A DNA stretch of 64,000 bases from Glutinoglossum americanum (GCA_020080175.1 JAGHQL010000009.1:1-64000); one strand, 5' to 3'; positions 20,432 to 32,601 are shown, counted from the first letter of the stretch. The notes: generated by a model from the letters alone, not told the origin. A program made the numbers and translations.

Positions 20432-22433
20432 ATGGTATCTTTTCAATACTCCCCACTCGATGCAACCCTCCGAGAGATTCGGCTTCTCGTGCTACATCCT
20501 GCCTCTGCCAATTCCTGGGATAGTACGCTAGAGATATCACTTATTAAATCTCAACTAGGAGGTCCTATTACATACTCAGCGTTATCATACACATGGGGCG
20601 AACCTCAACCAACTTATCCCATTCTACTTGATGGCATGGAGTTCAAGGTCCGAAGGAATCTTCTCGAGGCTCTGCGCTACTTTCGCTCCACCAAGGATAG
20701 ACTGACGATGTGGGTCGATGCGATATGTATTAACCAAGACGACATACGAGAACGAGAATCGCAGGTTGCCCTTATACGCAATGTCTATAAAGAGGCTGAG
20801 ATCGTCTGGGCATGGCTTGGGGCGGGGAATCCAACTCAAGTCCGGTCAGCGTTCTACTTTCTACATAACTTAGCAAGCCGAGAGCTGAAAAATATCACTG
20901 AAGATCTGCGTCATGCCAAGATTCCCCGAGCGGAAACTATGCAGTTGGTTGAGTCGGAAGCAACGAACGATACCTATGTACGGCGGTGGTTAGATGTCGC
21001 CTATCTGCTTGACTCTCTATGGTTTTCCCGAATGTGGGTTATCCAGGAAGTTGTCATGGGCCAGAAAGTTTACGTTGTCTGTGGGCACCTTGGGGTTTCA
21101 TGGGATGAGGTCATCTCCCTTGCTTGCGGTTTTATTCTGAAATACTGGTTCCACGTGGTCTCCGGGATGCGATATACACGGCGCTATAAGTTGATAACCG
21201 AGAAATTGTTTAGCCTCTCTCTCTCGGCTCGTCAAATTAATGAAATTGCCCGTGCTAGAATGGTCCGAATGGAACTTCCTAGACTCACGGAGATAAGTGT
21301 GAGTTAACTATTCGATCTCAACTCTAGCAGTAAGGGAATCATCACACATGCTAAGAGGAATAACATAGGATACAGATTTCCGTCCAAAAACTGTATACCA
21401 GATGGCTAGTCATTATCAGCACTTCAACATCACTGAACCACGCGATAGGGTGTACGCTTTACTAGGAATTCTGGAAGAATATAACAATAACATAAAGTGC
21501 CCGAGTATCAGCTACTCTATTCCACTTGCTGATCTCTATTGGGAAATCATCAAATCAGATATTGAATACATCAGGAATCTCGATTTCTTGAGCGAAGCCT
21601 TGGGTCAGGACCGACCTTATGGAACCCCATCCTGGGTGCCATACTGGCACGATGGCATCCTCAAGAAGGACCGAGAAACCCCGATCATCAGTCTAGAGCT
21701 AGCACCAGAGATTACGTACAAGGCAACGGCAACTACACTTCCATTTTGTTACTTTAACTCTCGCTTGAAGGCATTACGAATCGCTGGCTTCACGGGCGCA
21801 GTCATACGACAAGTTGGCGAGATATGCGATCTGTCTGACTTCGATAACCTCATTAATTCCGAAACCCGTCACTCAAGGCAGATGCAACATTTAAGCCATA
21901 TATTCGATAATTGGACATCCATACTTGATATCAAGGATATTTTAGGTGGTTCTCTGCCATACAAGCTCGATATCGATGGTGATAATCCTTCTGAAAAGCA
22001 AGGCAAAGCTTATCAGTTCATAAGTATGATCAACATGATTAATGAGATACATGAGTGGTCTACCGAGAAGCTTTTCGCTACATATGAAAGCAAAGTTCAG
22101 ATGCATTCCACCGTCCGATTTATCACCGCTACGTCAAAACAGACCTATCTTGGGACTCGACAACTAGAGGCAACCAAACATCGAAGACTATTCATTACTC
22201 ATGGTGAAAAGTTTGGCCTTGGCCCCAAAGCGACGCAGCCCGGCGACGTGGTTGTCTTCTTCTATGGATGTCGAGTCCCAATGATACTACGGCCAGTCAA
22301 AGCACTCCATATGTGGAGAGTTGTAGGGGAAGCTTATTGTCAGTATGAGATGAATGGCGAGATGTTAGAGCCTGACATTGCTGCTACCCGATACACCTTA
22401 GGAGTTCCTGATATGCTCTTTTGGGTCATATAA
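20432..22433 (+). CDS. HET-domain (heterokaryon incompatibility) protein
   Basis: HET-domain proteins trigger programmed cell death when incompatible fungal cells fuse. The domain (PF06985 type) is clear: YSALSYTWGEP at about residue 48, WVDAICINQDD at about 93 and WFSRMWVIQEV at about 197. The second exon carries the usual EPRDRVYALLG motif followed by the family's variable C-terminal half. One intron is predicted at 21299-21401 (GTGAGT...CAG, 103 bp, phase 0). Joining the exons gives 289 plus 343 residues with no frame problem. The start ATG is the first in frame, 48 residues before the HET motif. The gene looks intact even though it abuts a RIP-mutated island. Its role in incompatibility is inferred from the family. 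The partner is unknown. Confidence 0.9.
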
Positions 22434-22760
22434 TTTGTGTGGGCAGAATTTGAGGATTGTTAAGGATTAGATTATTACGTTAAGGCTATTTGATCATAGG
22501 CGTTGGTATTGCTACACTATTGAGTTTAGTGCAGCCAGACTCTATGCTTTAGTGCGGCCACATGCTGTAATTAGTATAAGCATAGTAAAGCAAAATGAAG
22601 TTGGGTTCTCAACTGCAGGAACAGGGCCATATCTAGAGGGCCCTACTATTCCTATATTTCAATTTCTTACAGCCATACTATAGGGTTTATTATAGCCACA
22701 TCTCAGATTTTTTTTACAGTTATACCCTACTACTATTTGCTAAAGGAAATACTGCTCTTT
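22434..22760. other. Intergenic, 3' of the HET gene
   Basis: AT-leaning DNA that should hold the HET 3' end. No open frame, RNA gene or recognised repeat is seen. Confidence 0.4.
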
Positions 22761-23102
22761 TGTCAGGTCTCAGGGGGTGCCGCGGGCGCTCGAGGTTTGA
22801 GGGGGTTACTCGCGAGGTCGTCCGTGGGCTCGCGGGCGACTTCTTAAGCTCGAATGGGTGTCACGGCTTGGCAGGAGGTCCGGCGGGACGTCGGAAGTGG
22901 ATAGGCTAAGCAGTGGAATGGATATGGAGCTGCCGGGTGGCTTCTATTAGATGAACTATGTACAAGAGGTAGGTTGACCGATGGAGGTTGAAGGATCAAC
23001 TCCGTCGGTCAGAAAAAGGGCTCGCGGGCTTGGCTCGAGCACAGACCACATACTGGTCCGAGCCCGCGAGCTCTGCCCCTTGCGGCTCTGCGCGCCGTGA
23101 CA
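22761..23102 (+). mobile_element. Solo LTR, family C copy 3 (GC-rich)
   Basis: A 342-bp sequence starting TGTCAGGTC and ending CCGTGACA, aligning end to end with 3784-4125. It is the GC-richest copy and shows little sign of RIP. The flanks (TCTTT and CATTG) do not match, so no target duplication survives. It may have formed by recombination between two elements. It is a fossil with no internal region. Confidence 0.85.
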
Positions 23103-24822
23103 CATTGATATCCGTTAAAGTAGGTTGCTACCATCGTTCCTAATATATAGTATTAGTAAGACATAAGATAGATCGTTACGGAATATATTCTTCCTACAGT
23201 ACAACTCTGAAAGGTCCTATAAGGCTGACCAAGACGATTTTACTGAAATAAATCATGAGAACGATACTGTCTACAGCCAGTACAGAAGCTGCTAGAGGAG
23301 GATGATGGCATTACGATAGTTTGTATAGGATATACGGATATGAATGAATGAGGTTACGGACTGAACTGAAAATTTTATTATTTGATGGGGTAACACGTGA
23401 CCAGTTTTTACGATAAGGAATTAGATAGTTAAGACAGTATAGTATAGGATATATCATCCTTGGAACTCTATAAGGAAAGTCAAAGGTTTGTGACTAGACT
23501 ACAAGACCATTACGATACAGTAACTGACGTTTTCCCCATGGAAGAAAACCGTTCCCTTCTGCTAATCAAACAGATTAGAGGAAAGAGGCTAACTGAGCAG
23601 AGAAGGGACTTGTCGGTCATTTAAATATCTCTTTTGAATAGTGGGGCTGTGTGAATCTGCAGTTGGAAATGGCAATTGTGCAGTGGCGAGAGGCGGTGGG
23701 TTACTTTCGTGGAACTGGGGATCATGCAATACGCAGTAGCGAAGCACCGAGCACCCACTGGCCAACCCCGACGGAGAGCATGACGTTAACTGCCCCCCAA
23801 CTGCGTTCGAATGGTGAAGAAGCGCTTTGACTGAGCGGGATACGAAGATCTAATGATCCAGTATTTCAGGGATCCCCTTGAACTGCGTCGTCAGGCCCTG
23901 AATGACGTCCCTTTTTTCGGGGTTGAGGCAGAACATGGCCCAACAGGGTGAATGGGGATATCTCGGAGCTCAGGATAACTTTTTACGACACTGGAGTGTT
24001 GATGCTCCCGCTATCCCTCCAAGGCAAGCCACGGAACTCCAACCCCTTGGTGATATACCATCGGGATCCTTTACTGGATATGTCATAAGTCTGACAAGTG
24101 AGAGTCGTGGCTTTTCAGCAAATAGGTAGACCGGAATCACATAGCCCCGCAGAACCGAACCAGGCACACACGCATATATCTGGAGCGATATTCCTCGAGC
24201 TCCTGACAGCGATCTCCCATGGACGTTGCCCTAGACCCCCTTTACAAACTATCTGGGAAATCTATCCGCCCCGGCTGGGTCCGCTCGTTACGTGGCTGAA
24301 ATTGTTCTATGAGTATTGGTGGGGCAGAATTGATGGCGTGGACGAGGCAGTAGGTCGAGCGAAGAATTTTGTATATAGCCGTAAATGGATATAGTGCAAA
24401 GGAGAGCCTATAGAAGACGTGTAGCTGTTAGTTGGCAGCAAAGTGGGTGCTCTAGGCACCGTAGGGTGCAGCTCCTTTACCCCAGAGTAGAAGCGGCGAT
24501 CACCGCCGCGACAGGAATTCCGGGGCGAAGGTTTGGCTGCCTAGCGGCCACACAATTATTGGCTCAGCTGCTAGGTGGCACATAGCGACAGCGGGAGGCT
24601 ATTCTACAATAGAGGTACCGGTGCTCCTTTCCCTTTGATTTACCAATATGCCGTGGCAATTTAAATTACAGACAGACCCTCCAACTCTACACAAGTGTAT
24701 TTCGAAGGATAAAAGTGAAGCTGACATTAGGAAAGAAGAAAAAAAACAAGGCTAGAAGACATCTAAATTATACCCCCTTTCCTCCTCCATCGAAAATTAG
24801 ACTTTGACCGTGATATGTGTTG
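23103..24822. other. Gene-poor stretch, unidentified
   Basis: About 1.7 kb with only short open frames, none with a recognised domain. The longest are near 23902-24129 and 24098-24394, the latter with a Trp-rich stretch (YEYWWGRIDGVDEAV), but no splice structure ties them together. The stretch next to 24822 would be the 3' end of the dynamin-like gene. Confidence 0.4.
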
Positions 24823-27579
24823 TTAATTGGCCTTGCGTGAACCCAGGGCCTTCTTTCCCAGCCCCAACAGTCCGTCGGAGCGACCCCTTCGTCCGCTCAC
24901 CGTGGGGCTCTCGGGGGGGCCCGCTGGTGAGTACATGGGGCCGGAGCCATTAGTTTGGGGGTACTGATACTGCTCCCAGCCATCAGGGTCCAGCGTGCCA
25001 GTCGGGAGAATTTCAGCCTGCTTTGGATACAGAGCCGGGGCACGGCGGCTGGTGTCTGGTGGGGTGGCGGGCGGGTAGTACTGGTTTTGCGGGTTGTTAT
25101 ACTCGCTGTATTGCTGGGAGGCTGTCGATGGATGGCGGGCTGGCGTTGCGACTGGGGGTGGCTGTGGGGTCGGATAGGCTGGGTTGTTTGGTGGGCGTGG
25201 CGGCATCTCCGGTGCGGGGGCTATGGGCGGGGAATTGTTGACCGCGGGTGGGTTCCAGCCGCCTTGTGCTCCAGAGTTGTCGACCACCGGGATGGGAGGC
25301 CTGGCGTAGCGCTCTGCGGTAGAGCCTTCGCTATAAATTGGTTCGTGGCCTCTGGATTGCCGATTACGAGGCTGCGGCACCTCCTCCTCAGAGCTTCCTT
25401 CGTCACTGAGCTCATCACTACCATACTAAAGTCGCCATCGGGTCAGTAACGCAGTGACTTGCACGCACGGATTTGTGGGTATGAACATACCGTTCTCAGC
25501 TCTCTACTTAGAGCAATAGTTTCGAGGTAGCTGCGCCCTTCTACGATAGCTTGCTTTTGCTCTCTGAGCATCACTCGCTTGTTCCGCGTACCCGGGTCGT
25601 CTTCGGAGATGGCCCGGACCTTTTCATCATCGAGTCTCATCACCTTCAAAGCGCTGAACACTTCAGGGAAGCCTTGCAAGAGATGACGCTCAATAATTTG
25701 AGTGATGACATTGGCTGTGAAAGTTTTGGCGGTAAGCTAGAGGGTCGTTAATTATATCGCCATCTCAGAGTCTCTCTCGGGTTGTTGGTACTAACCTCGT
25801 AGTGGATAAGCATTTTCTCCAGGTACTCCTCGGCGAGCGAGGGCTTAGATCCGTCGGTGGAAACCTTGGCTCGCCATGCTTCTAAACGCTCTAGATATTC
25901 CGGATCATACGATTGAACATACAAATGCTGGTCCTGGCGAAGTCTCTCAACTTCCTTGTCGGCATTCTTCAGTCGTTCTTGAATCTGCTCATTCACCAAC
26001 ACCACACGGAGAGGTTGCTGCATACGCCGTGGCCAAACAAAGCCAACGATCTCGGCCAGGAATTCGCTGCAGATGATTCCTAGCTTTGTTCGGTGGTCCT
26101 GAGCGAGCTTGGGCCATTCGGAGGAGTAGTCTTGGAATAGTTGGTACACTAATCTCGGGTCGCTGTCGCCCAGGAAAGCTGTTCCTCTGTTCTGCCGGAG
26201 AAGCGGTTCTACCTTCTTGCGCGCATAATCTTTCTTTGCTTGGCTGTCGCTGAGCATCCCTTTGCGGCCGAGCATACGCACTTTCTTAGCGAATCGCTCA
26301 TTCTCGTCCACGACGCGGGCGCGCAGTTTTTGAGGAGGCGTCCCGTTTTCGTCGACGCCACTGGGGAAAAATGATGGATCGTCGTAGCTGCCCTTCACCG
26401 CCAGCGTAACGAGTTTCTCAGATGCAGAGCACAGCTCTGCGAGCTCTTCTCGCATCTCCGGAACCGTGTCTCTCCCGCGACCTAGCGCCTCGAGTTCAGA
26501 TTCGATAGTGTGCAGCTGCTGATCGATCTCTTGCAGAAGCTTCGGAACGTGTCGGCTGATGTGGTGCTGGAGCTGCTCGGTGAGTTTCTTCTTCAGGGAG
26601 CCGGCGCCGCACATTGCGCGTGGCAAGGTGCTCCATTTCCCTCTGGAGAAGAATTCGTCTTCCTTTTGCTGGCGTTGTTCGCGTGAAAGCCAAAGTTCGG
26701 TGGGCCCGGGATTTAACAGCACGTACCAGCCTAGCTTGAATCGGTTCAGAGCATCCTCATTGTTGACTAGGGCAATGAACTTGTCCTCGAGCCCAATCGT
26801 CCCCGTCAAATCTGGCTTCGTGAGGACACCGATAGTGCGGGAGCCGTTCGGATCAAATTTGCGGGCCCGGTTTAGGACTGTTTGATGAACAAAGTCATTG
26901 TTTCCACCTACAACAGCGAGAATAATGGTCCGCAAGCTCTTCATGTACTCGTCGGCGATATCGTTGATAGCCTGAATATCCTCTCCGGACTGATCTTTAT
27001 TGGCATTCTTGACGAGTCCAGGCAGATCCACCAAGGTAAGAAGCGGCATTTGCGGCCCTGCAAGCTCTACTCTCAAGATATCTCTCGAGGCAAATCTGCC
27101 AGGGACGCTTTTCGGCCAGATTTCCCTCGCTGCCTGTCTCATAAGGGAATCGAAGCTCGTTGAGCTGGGGACATTCTCCCCGAATCGCTTCAGCCGTTCG
27201 ATATCCTGCGCAGTCCTTGTCCTATCCCTCGCATCCGGCCAGATACGGATCGAGAATCGCTCCTCGTCTGCCCTCCGCAGCCGGATCTCCGTCGCAAATC
27301 TTGTGCAGGCTTCTGCATCGCGAGGGAATGGGACGCCGGTAAGCGACTCGAGGACGGAGCTTTTCCCCGCTGACTGGTCACCAACGACGACGATCTGCGG
27401 GAGTTTAACGTTCTCGAGGCGCGCGAATCGCAGTTTGTCGATAGCCTCTAGCAGGCCTTGTTGCTCGTTGCCTAGGTCTTGCGCCAGCACGGCAGCGCCG
27501 GAGAGTGAAGTGTTCCTGTCGAGTTGTTAGCTTGGGATCCTAAACGTAGTTCGGACGAGGCTATGAACCGGGCGTTCAT
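24823..27579 (-). CDS. Dynamin-like GTPase with proline-rich tail
   Basis: Dynamin-family GTPases remodel membranes, and this form groups with the Mx/dynamin-like proteins common in filamentous fungi. The GTPase domain shows GDQSAGKSS at about residue 49, DLPG at about 169 and TKPD at about 236. The middle domain follows, then a GED-like segment (IIERHLLQGFPEVF, about 578-660). The last 200 residues are rich in Pro, Asn, Tyr and Gln and end with GLLGLGKKALGSRKAN. Predicted introns: 25426-25490 and 25737-25795, both phase 0 and GT/AG. A first intron at 27516-27568 joins an 11-nt first exon (start at 27579) to the main exon. That first exon is tentative. Without it the open frame would begin only at a GTG codon. 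The total is about 859 aa. There is no PH domain, so membrane binding may use the tail. Confidence 0.88.
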
Positions 27580-29667
27580 TATCAGTCGGCCAATTTCGCG
27601 ATGATTTTATTAGAGCGCTGTGTGCAAGATAAATTCGCCGTTTAGCATTGAGGGCATTCGTTTCAAATTCAGGCAGCCTTACTCATAGCGACATGTGTAG
27701 AGTGGAAGGCAGATGCAGTGATAACTTTTATATCTCCATGCTTGACAGGAGAGACGCGGCTAGCTAAAGCAGCACAGCCTCATCAGACATGACGAAAGCC
27801 ACACGCGAGAATCCGGGATGGAACGACGAGGCTGTGTCCTGCCTAGTTGGCTTTTCCACGCGTAGAAATGTCGCCGAAGCAGTTGCCTGCACCACAAGTG
27901 GCGAAACGGTCCTTGATGACGACGCACCATAGTATGTACGCGCAAGGTGAAGGCCAAGCTTGGCGTGGTTATGTCCCATCGCCAATCAATACCTGTGTGG
28001 TTGCGCGAGCACGAAGCCACACTTATGGCATGCCTCGCTCCACGATTCTCCGCTTCCTCGACCTTCGCATGAGCAACTACATCTGTCTCTTTTCAGAGAA
28101 CATGCAGCCTATACAGAAAAATATCTCTCAAAAAACAGGCTCTGCTCACCTCAGAGCCGCAGCTGCTCTTTAAAGAGAGCTTGAAATTTTATTTGGGATA
28201 GAATCTATTCACACTAGAATTTAGAAGGTTTGGTTCTTTCATAATTTACTAGCAGTCGGCCACCTCGCGACTGCAAGGTGTTGGGGGGTCACGTGCAAAG
28301 GAGGCAAAACGGAGATCGTGTACTATGCTACAGGGCAAAAGTTTTGTTAGTATGTGCGCTACTGCAAGGGTTGTGGAGACTACCTTCTCTTGCTATTTTT
28401 CTTCTGGGCTCATTTTCTACTCTTTTATTTATCAAGTATTAATACTAAAATACTATAAGTGAAAATATCAGTTTTGTCTCTTTTACTCCAGTTGGATTGA
28501 CAGAGTCAATCAAACTAGTTTTCAGCAAGTACTGGCTAGTTGAGATAGGGTGTCTGTACGGACGTGGTTGGTTCCGTAGTTAATGTTGTTCTTGATTGAT
28601 TCATTCTAAATCTACACCTGATGTATTGCAACAGTAATATAAGCTAATTACCTGGCTGCAGAGATTCAAATAATATTATTAGATAATTAACTATAAATTA
28701 TAGGATTTAAATATATTTTAAAAACTTACTACAAAGAATAATTCTTTTAAAATATATAAAGATGCTATTAAAGCATGAACGGAAGCATGGGAAAGAACAA
28801 GATAAAATTCAGGCCTGGATTGAGTGCATTGTAGATCACCTTGAAGAAGTAAGAACGCTGGAGGGCGGAAATCAGTATCGTGAGGGTCGGCGGGAGTCCC
28901 GTAACCTTTGGCGTGAGTCTCCGTACACGCTTGTGCCAAGCGAATGCAACAAAGCTTCGCAATGGTGGGTTTCAGGGTGGCGTTCGGGCGACGGGATTCT
29001 GCGCTACGGTTGGTTGCAGGCAACTAGAGTTGGCATGGAACGAGTAATTTCAGGTTGCCGTCCTTTCCTCCAGGCTGAAACTGGGGATTGCATCACTGGC
29101 CGGACCATGACCATTTTTAATCATGAGATAGCGTTTAGCCTACAAGTCTTGGCAATTGCTTGTTCTCGCTCCGGCACCACAGGGCTTCTGAAGCTATTTA
29201 TGACTCAATGCGGTTCCCATCGGGTCGCCTCCAGGGGTGCCTGACCAGCGTTCAGCGACGTAGAGGTGAATGACTCACCCGTGGGATAGCCGGAAAGTAT
29301 GCCCAATCAGCTCTCTTATTAGCACCCACGTGATGTCGCGTCGTGATGCGCATGCGATGGCGCGCATCCTGCCTCGCGTCAACTTTGCCCCTGACTGGCG
29401 GCATCTCATTATTCCATGTAATTAATAATTGAAATTTGGGAATAAAATAAATCTAACAGCTAGAATTGCTGCCGAGGTCTTGTTTCGTACTAGTGTATTG
29501 AATAGAGAACGGGATATTTGAGTGGACATGATGCCAAAAACGGCCCGAATGAGACTAAAAATTCCTTGAACCCTAGACCGACAGGTCGAGCGATACTGGA
29601 CGAAAGACACAGTCTGAGGAAGAAATACAATAGCCTAAGAAAATTACACATGGATCTATAGCGACTG
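27580..29667. other. Intergenic region with small unsupported frames
   Basis: This should contain the promoter of the dynamin-like gene at its left edge. An AT-rich patch lies at about 28400-28760. A 160-codon open frame at 28762-29244 has no recognised domain, and an overlapping frame of 101 codons lies on the other strand, so I do not call either as a gene. A Tc1-like terminal sequence is at 28323-28352. Confidence 0.4.
28323..28352 (+). repeat. Solitary Tc1-like terminal repeat
   Basis: The sequence CTATGCTACAGG followed by AAAGTTTTGTTAGTA, preceded by TA, matches the left end of the Tc1 element at 18291 at most positions over about 30 bp. The similarity stops afterwards and no matching right end was seen nearby. 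It looks like a remnant of a related element. Confidence 0.5.
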
Positions 29668-31122
29668 TTAGCAGCCATGAGGGCGGAGGCGGAATGCCTC
29701 CTCTAGACGCTGGAATCTGTTTCTCATGTCCTCATTTTCGCGTCTCATGTCCTCGTTATCCCGTCTTAGCTTCTTAACTTCTTCCCGAAGGCTTTCCGTT
29801 TCATCGGTCGCTGGAGCTGAGTCGGACCTCAAGCTAGCAACGCTCCTCCTTTTTCGTTTCCTTCCTGCTTCGGCGTGAGCTTCCGAGTTGTCACCTCCCT
29901 CCAGAGACTCGTCTCGCTTTTCGTCTCCCTCCTTGTGAACTCGCCGCAAGTGCTCATTGAAGTTCTCCCGCCTGGTAAAGCCTTGACCCGAGCTCCGCTT
30001 ACAGCTGGAATGTGGACAATAGAGCGCTTCTTTCGGGCCCCCGTGTTTCTTGTGAACTTCTCGCTCATGGCGGAGCAAGCCGCCAGGGTAAGTAAAACCC
30101 TGAAGCTTCTCACAACCTGGTTCACTGCAAGAATAAGGCCGATCGTGCTTGTCCATATGTTTGCTATGAACTATGATTAGCGGAGTTTATGTTAACGGGA
30201 AAGTACAGTACATACCTCCATTCACATTTTCGAGTAAATGCAATCTGTTCAGATGCACAACTGGTATAATCACAGATGTAATGGCCTCTCTCGTTCTTCT
30301 TGACAACCCGCTCTCTCTTCAGCGAGGGTCCACGATAACCAGTGGGACTAACTAAGGAAGATGGTGATGAGTTTGTCATGGCAGGGCTGTTGGCCGGATC
30401 CACCAATATCCCCGAACTTGAGTTTTCTGATTCAGGGCTCACTGGGTAGTTGCTCGTAGGGCGCATGGATAAGTCGTTACTATAGTCTGATGTCGCGCTT
30501 TGTGGAGAGGATGGGCGCTCCCGGGTGCGTCTATTGCGTTCTGGAGTTAGAGCTTGTACGGGTTGGACGATAATCTGGGGAGTGTTGTTGTAGGTATATT
30601 GCCGGGTAACATGGGGAGAACTCGAACTCGGCCTTAATGAGTGTGGCCAGTTTGGAGAGTGACCTTGGAATGTGGCTGGGTTGCCTGAATTATCAGGATA
30701 CCGGAAGTTTGGAGGTGCGCGCGAGGGTGATGGGGACACATTTGGGGCCGCAGGCATATAGATACCTCCGTTATTGTACACAGCACGAAAATCACCAAGC
30801 TCGAGAGGGGCTGCCTTGATATGAGTCACGTGTTAAAAAGGGCAGGGCTAGCAGAGTGACTCACCCTGGTGACGAGATCCTGGCATCGCCTCGTTCGCAG
30901 GCTGGGGATCGCCCACGATTAGTGTAGGCTGGGCCAGAGGGTTGAAATTCTCTTCGCCTTGAGGACTTGGGTTGAGATAGCTTTCCATAGGCTGCGCCTG
31001 TGGGCTTGTCGACACTGGCAATACTTAAATTAATATTAGCTCCAAGTTTCAGGCATTGTGGCTAATTGCTAACCTTGACCCGGGTAAAATCCCCAGAAGT
31101 CATGTAGTGCCGGGTTTTGCAT
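29668..31122 (-). CDS. C2H2 zinc-finger protein with C-terminal coiled coil
   Basis: A probable transcription regulator in the nucleus. Four exons fit exactly: 31074-31122, 30865-31023, 30216-30810 and 29668-30163, with GT/AG introns of 50, 54 and 52 bp, giving 432 aa. The N-terminal half is Ser/Pro/Asn-rich and disordered-looking. Three atypical fingers follow: CDYTSCASEQIAFTRKCEWS plus KHMDKH across the last intron, YSCSEPGCEKLQGFTYPGGL with HEREVH, and YCPHSSCKRSSGQGFTRR with HLRRVH. A Lys/Arg-rich nuclear signal-like RKRKRR comes next. Residues about 386-423 form a charged heptad coiled coil (LREEVKKLRRDNEDMRRENE), suggesting dimers. The start at 31122 is the most downstream sensible one. 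The open frame continues upstream for about 170 codons, so the true protein may be longer. Target genes are unknown. Confidence 0.8.
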
Positions 31123-31893
31123 GTGAGCTTGGTCCTCGCCCTCGAAGTTGTTCGTCTCGTAGTTTGCGAACATCCAGCACACCCCCCATAAAACAACTAG
31201 CGATGGTTTGATGTTCCATGGCCATGTTGAGCTCAATGGGCGTCGTCTGTTTGGCCATTCGAAGAACCAGCCTTGGCCGAATGTCTGTTGGAGGCGCAAA
31301 AGGACCTCAACGGCGACGTGAAGAACGACAAGGATGCGCAGGTTGTGAAGTAGTTCATGCATATATCTTAAAAGCAGATGCTCCATATTGGCAATGGATT
31401 TCTCTTGGAGGACCTCGTTGTCGGAATGCTCAAGCTCAAATCCTGGCTCCTTGTGCCATCTCTTGAAATCTCTTAATCGACCTAGGAAGTTCCTACAATG
31501 TTGAAACTGGACAAATCCGCATGCGATGCCAGCCGATTTTTCTGGGTGTGGGTGTGTTGCAGTAAGGAAGAGCTTGTCATCCGCCGCGACTTTAGACAAC
31601 TGCCCCACGGATGTGGTGATATTCAACTTATCGATATCGCTATAGATTGTTCAAGATAGACGATCAGCATTCCTTGATCACCTCCCTATCCGCAAGATAC
31701 GGAGGAACATACCGGCGGATGACATGCTCCCAACTACGACTATCTGGATATCGGAAGACAACCTCGCGGCCTCTATGACTCCTTTGTGGCTTTGTGCACC
31801 TGAGATATGGTCAGTCGGCTCGAACGGTAAACGTTCGTGACTGGATGGTGTTTTAGGCAACTCACTTGTTGATCGCCGAGAGGATTCGGTCAT
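31069..31893 (-). CDS. Possible 5' extension or separate small gene
   Basis: A minus-strand frame of about 185 codons (31069-31626) is open and in frame with the first exon of the zinc-finger gene. It contains two hydrophobic stretches (LRILVVLHVAVEVLLRL and PSLVVLWGVCWMFANYE). Upstream at 31893 a candidate start (MTESSRRSTS) is followed by good splice signals (GTGAGT...CTCAG, then GTATGT...CTATAG). The last junction does not keep the frame as I read it. It may be a 5' part of the zinc-finger gene, a separate short membrane protein, or chance. No family is recognised. Confidence 0.3.
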
Positions 31894-32601
31894 TCTGATT
31901 AGGTAGCCTCCTCCGTTGTACACGTATTTTTAGCTGGCGAGTAACTTCATTGACGATCCTCGCGAGTCTGATAGTGTCATATAAGGTTGGCGTGCATTGA
32001 GGATGATGAGCGCTTTGGATCATTTTGTCCCCAACGAACTAGAGCATTTTCTGAATGGGGATGGAACACAGCGTACTCTTATGGGGACTGATAACAGCAC
32101 GCCCCTCGCCCTGCTTTGAGACATAGCTTGAATGCATTGAAGTCAGCCGCATGGCGGATGAAGAGGCAGTTTTGGGGAACAGGGGAATGTTGCGAGAAAT
32201 TCGTTTTTAGAGTTTGAGAGGGAGCTCGATTGGCTGTTGTGACTCGTTTCTGACTGAGGCAGTGCACTCGGAAGCGGTGGCTGAGGCGAAGGTGCTCTGC
32301 AGCCTAGTTTTCGGTATGATTTGGGCGAGGCGGTGCAGCAAATCTTTATGCCTGAGGTACTTCAAGGCTCTCTATTTACCATCACGCGCATCTACAATGC
32401 CGCAGTGTGCTATCTTTTTGGGGTGTCTTGGGAAGACGAGAAGTTCTGGCGCAACACTTTACTGGGCTTATCCTCCTTATCACAACCAAGTTACATACAT
32501 CTGAGCCGCAAAGCCGGAAACGGATGAAAAAAGAAAAATAGTTATTCAATCGAGCAAGACATATCGTGTAATCATGCAATCGTCGCGAGGCAGAAACGAG
32601 A
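31894..32601. other. Intergenic region between zinc-finger and NCS1 genes
   Basis: Both neighbours are on the minus strand, so this holds the upstream region of the zinc-finger locus and the 3' end of the permease gene. Frames on either strand are short and unsupported. Confidence 0.4.

Noticed and set aside
21299-21401. Frameshift or stop breaking the HET gene
   Set aside because: GTGAGT and CAG at these limits define a 103-bp phase-0 intron that joins the two frames exactly.
24955-25449. Plus-strand frames opposite the dynamin-like tail
   Set aside because: They are antisense shadows of a GC-rich low-complexity coding region.
27480-27500. Start of the dynamin-like protein at the GTG of the main exon
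   Set aside because: Nuclear fungal genes start at ATG. The frame is open further upstream to a good splice acceptor with a CTAAC branch site.
28762-29244. 160-codon hypothetical gene
   Set aside because: No recognised domain, no splice signals, and an equally open frame on the opposite strand.
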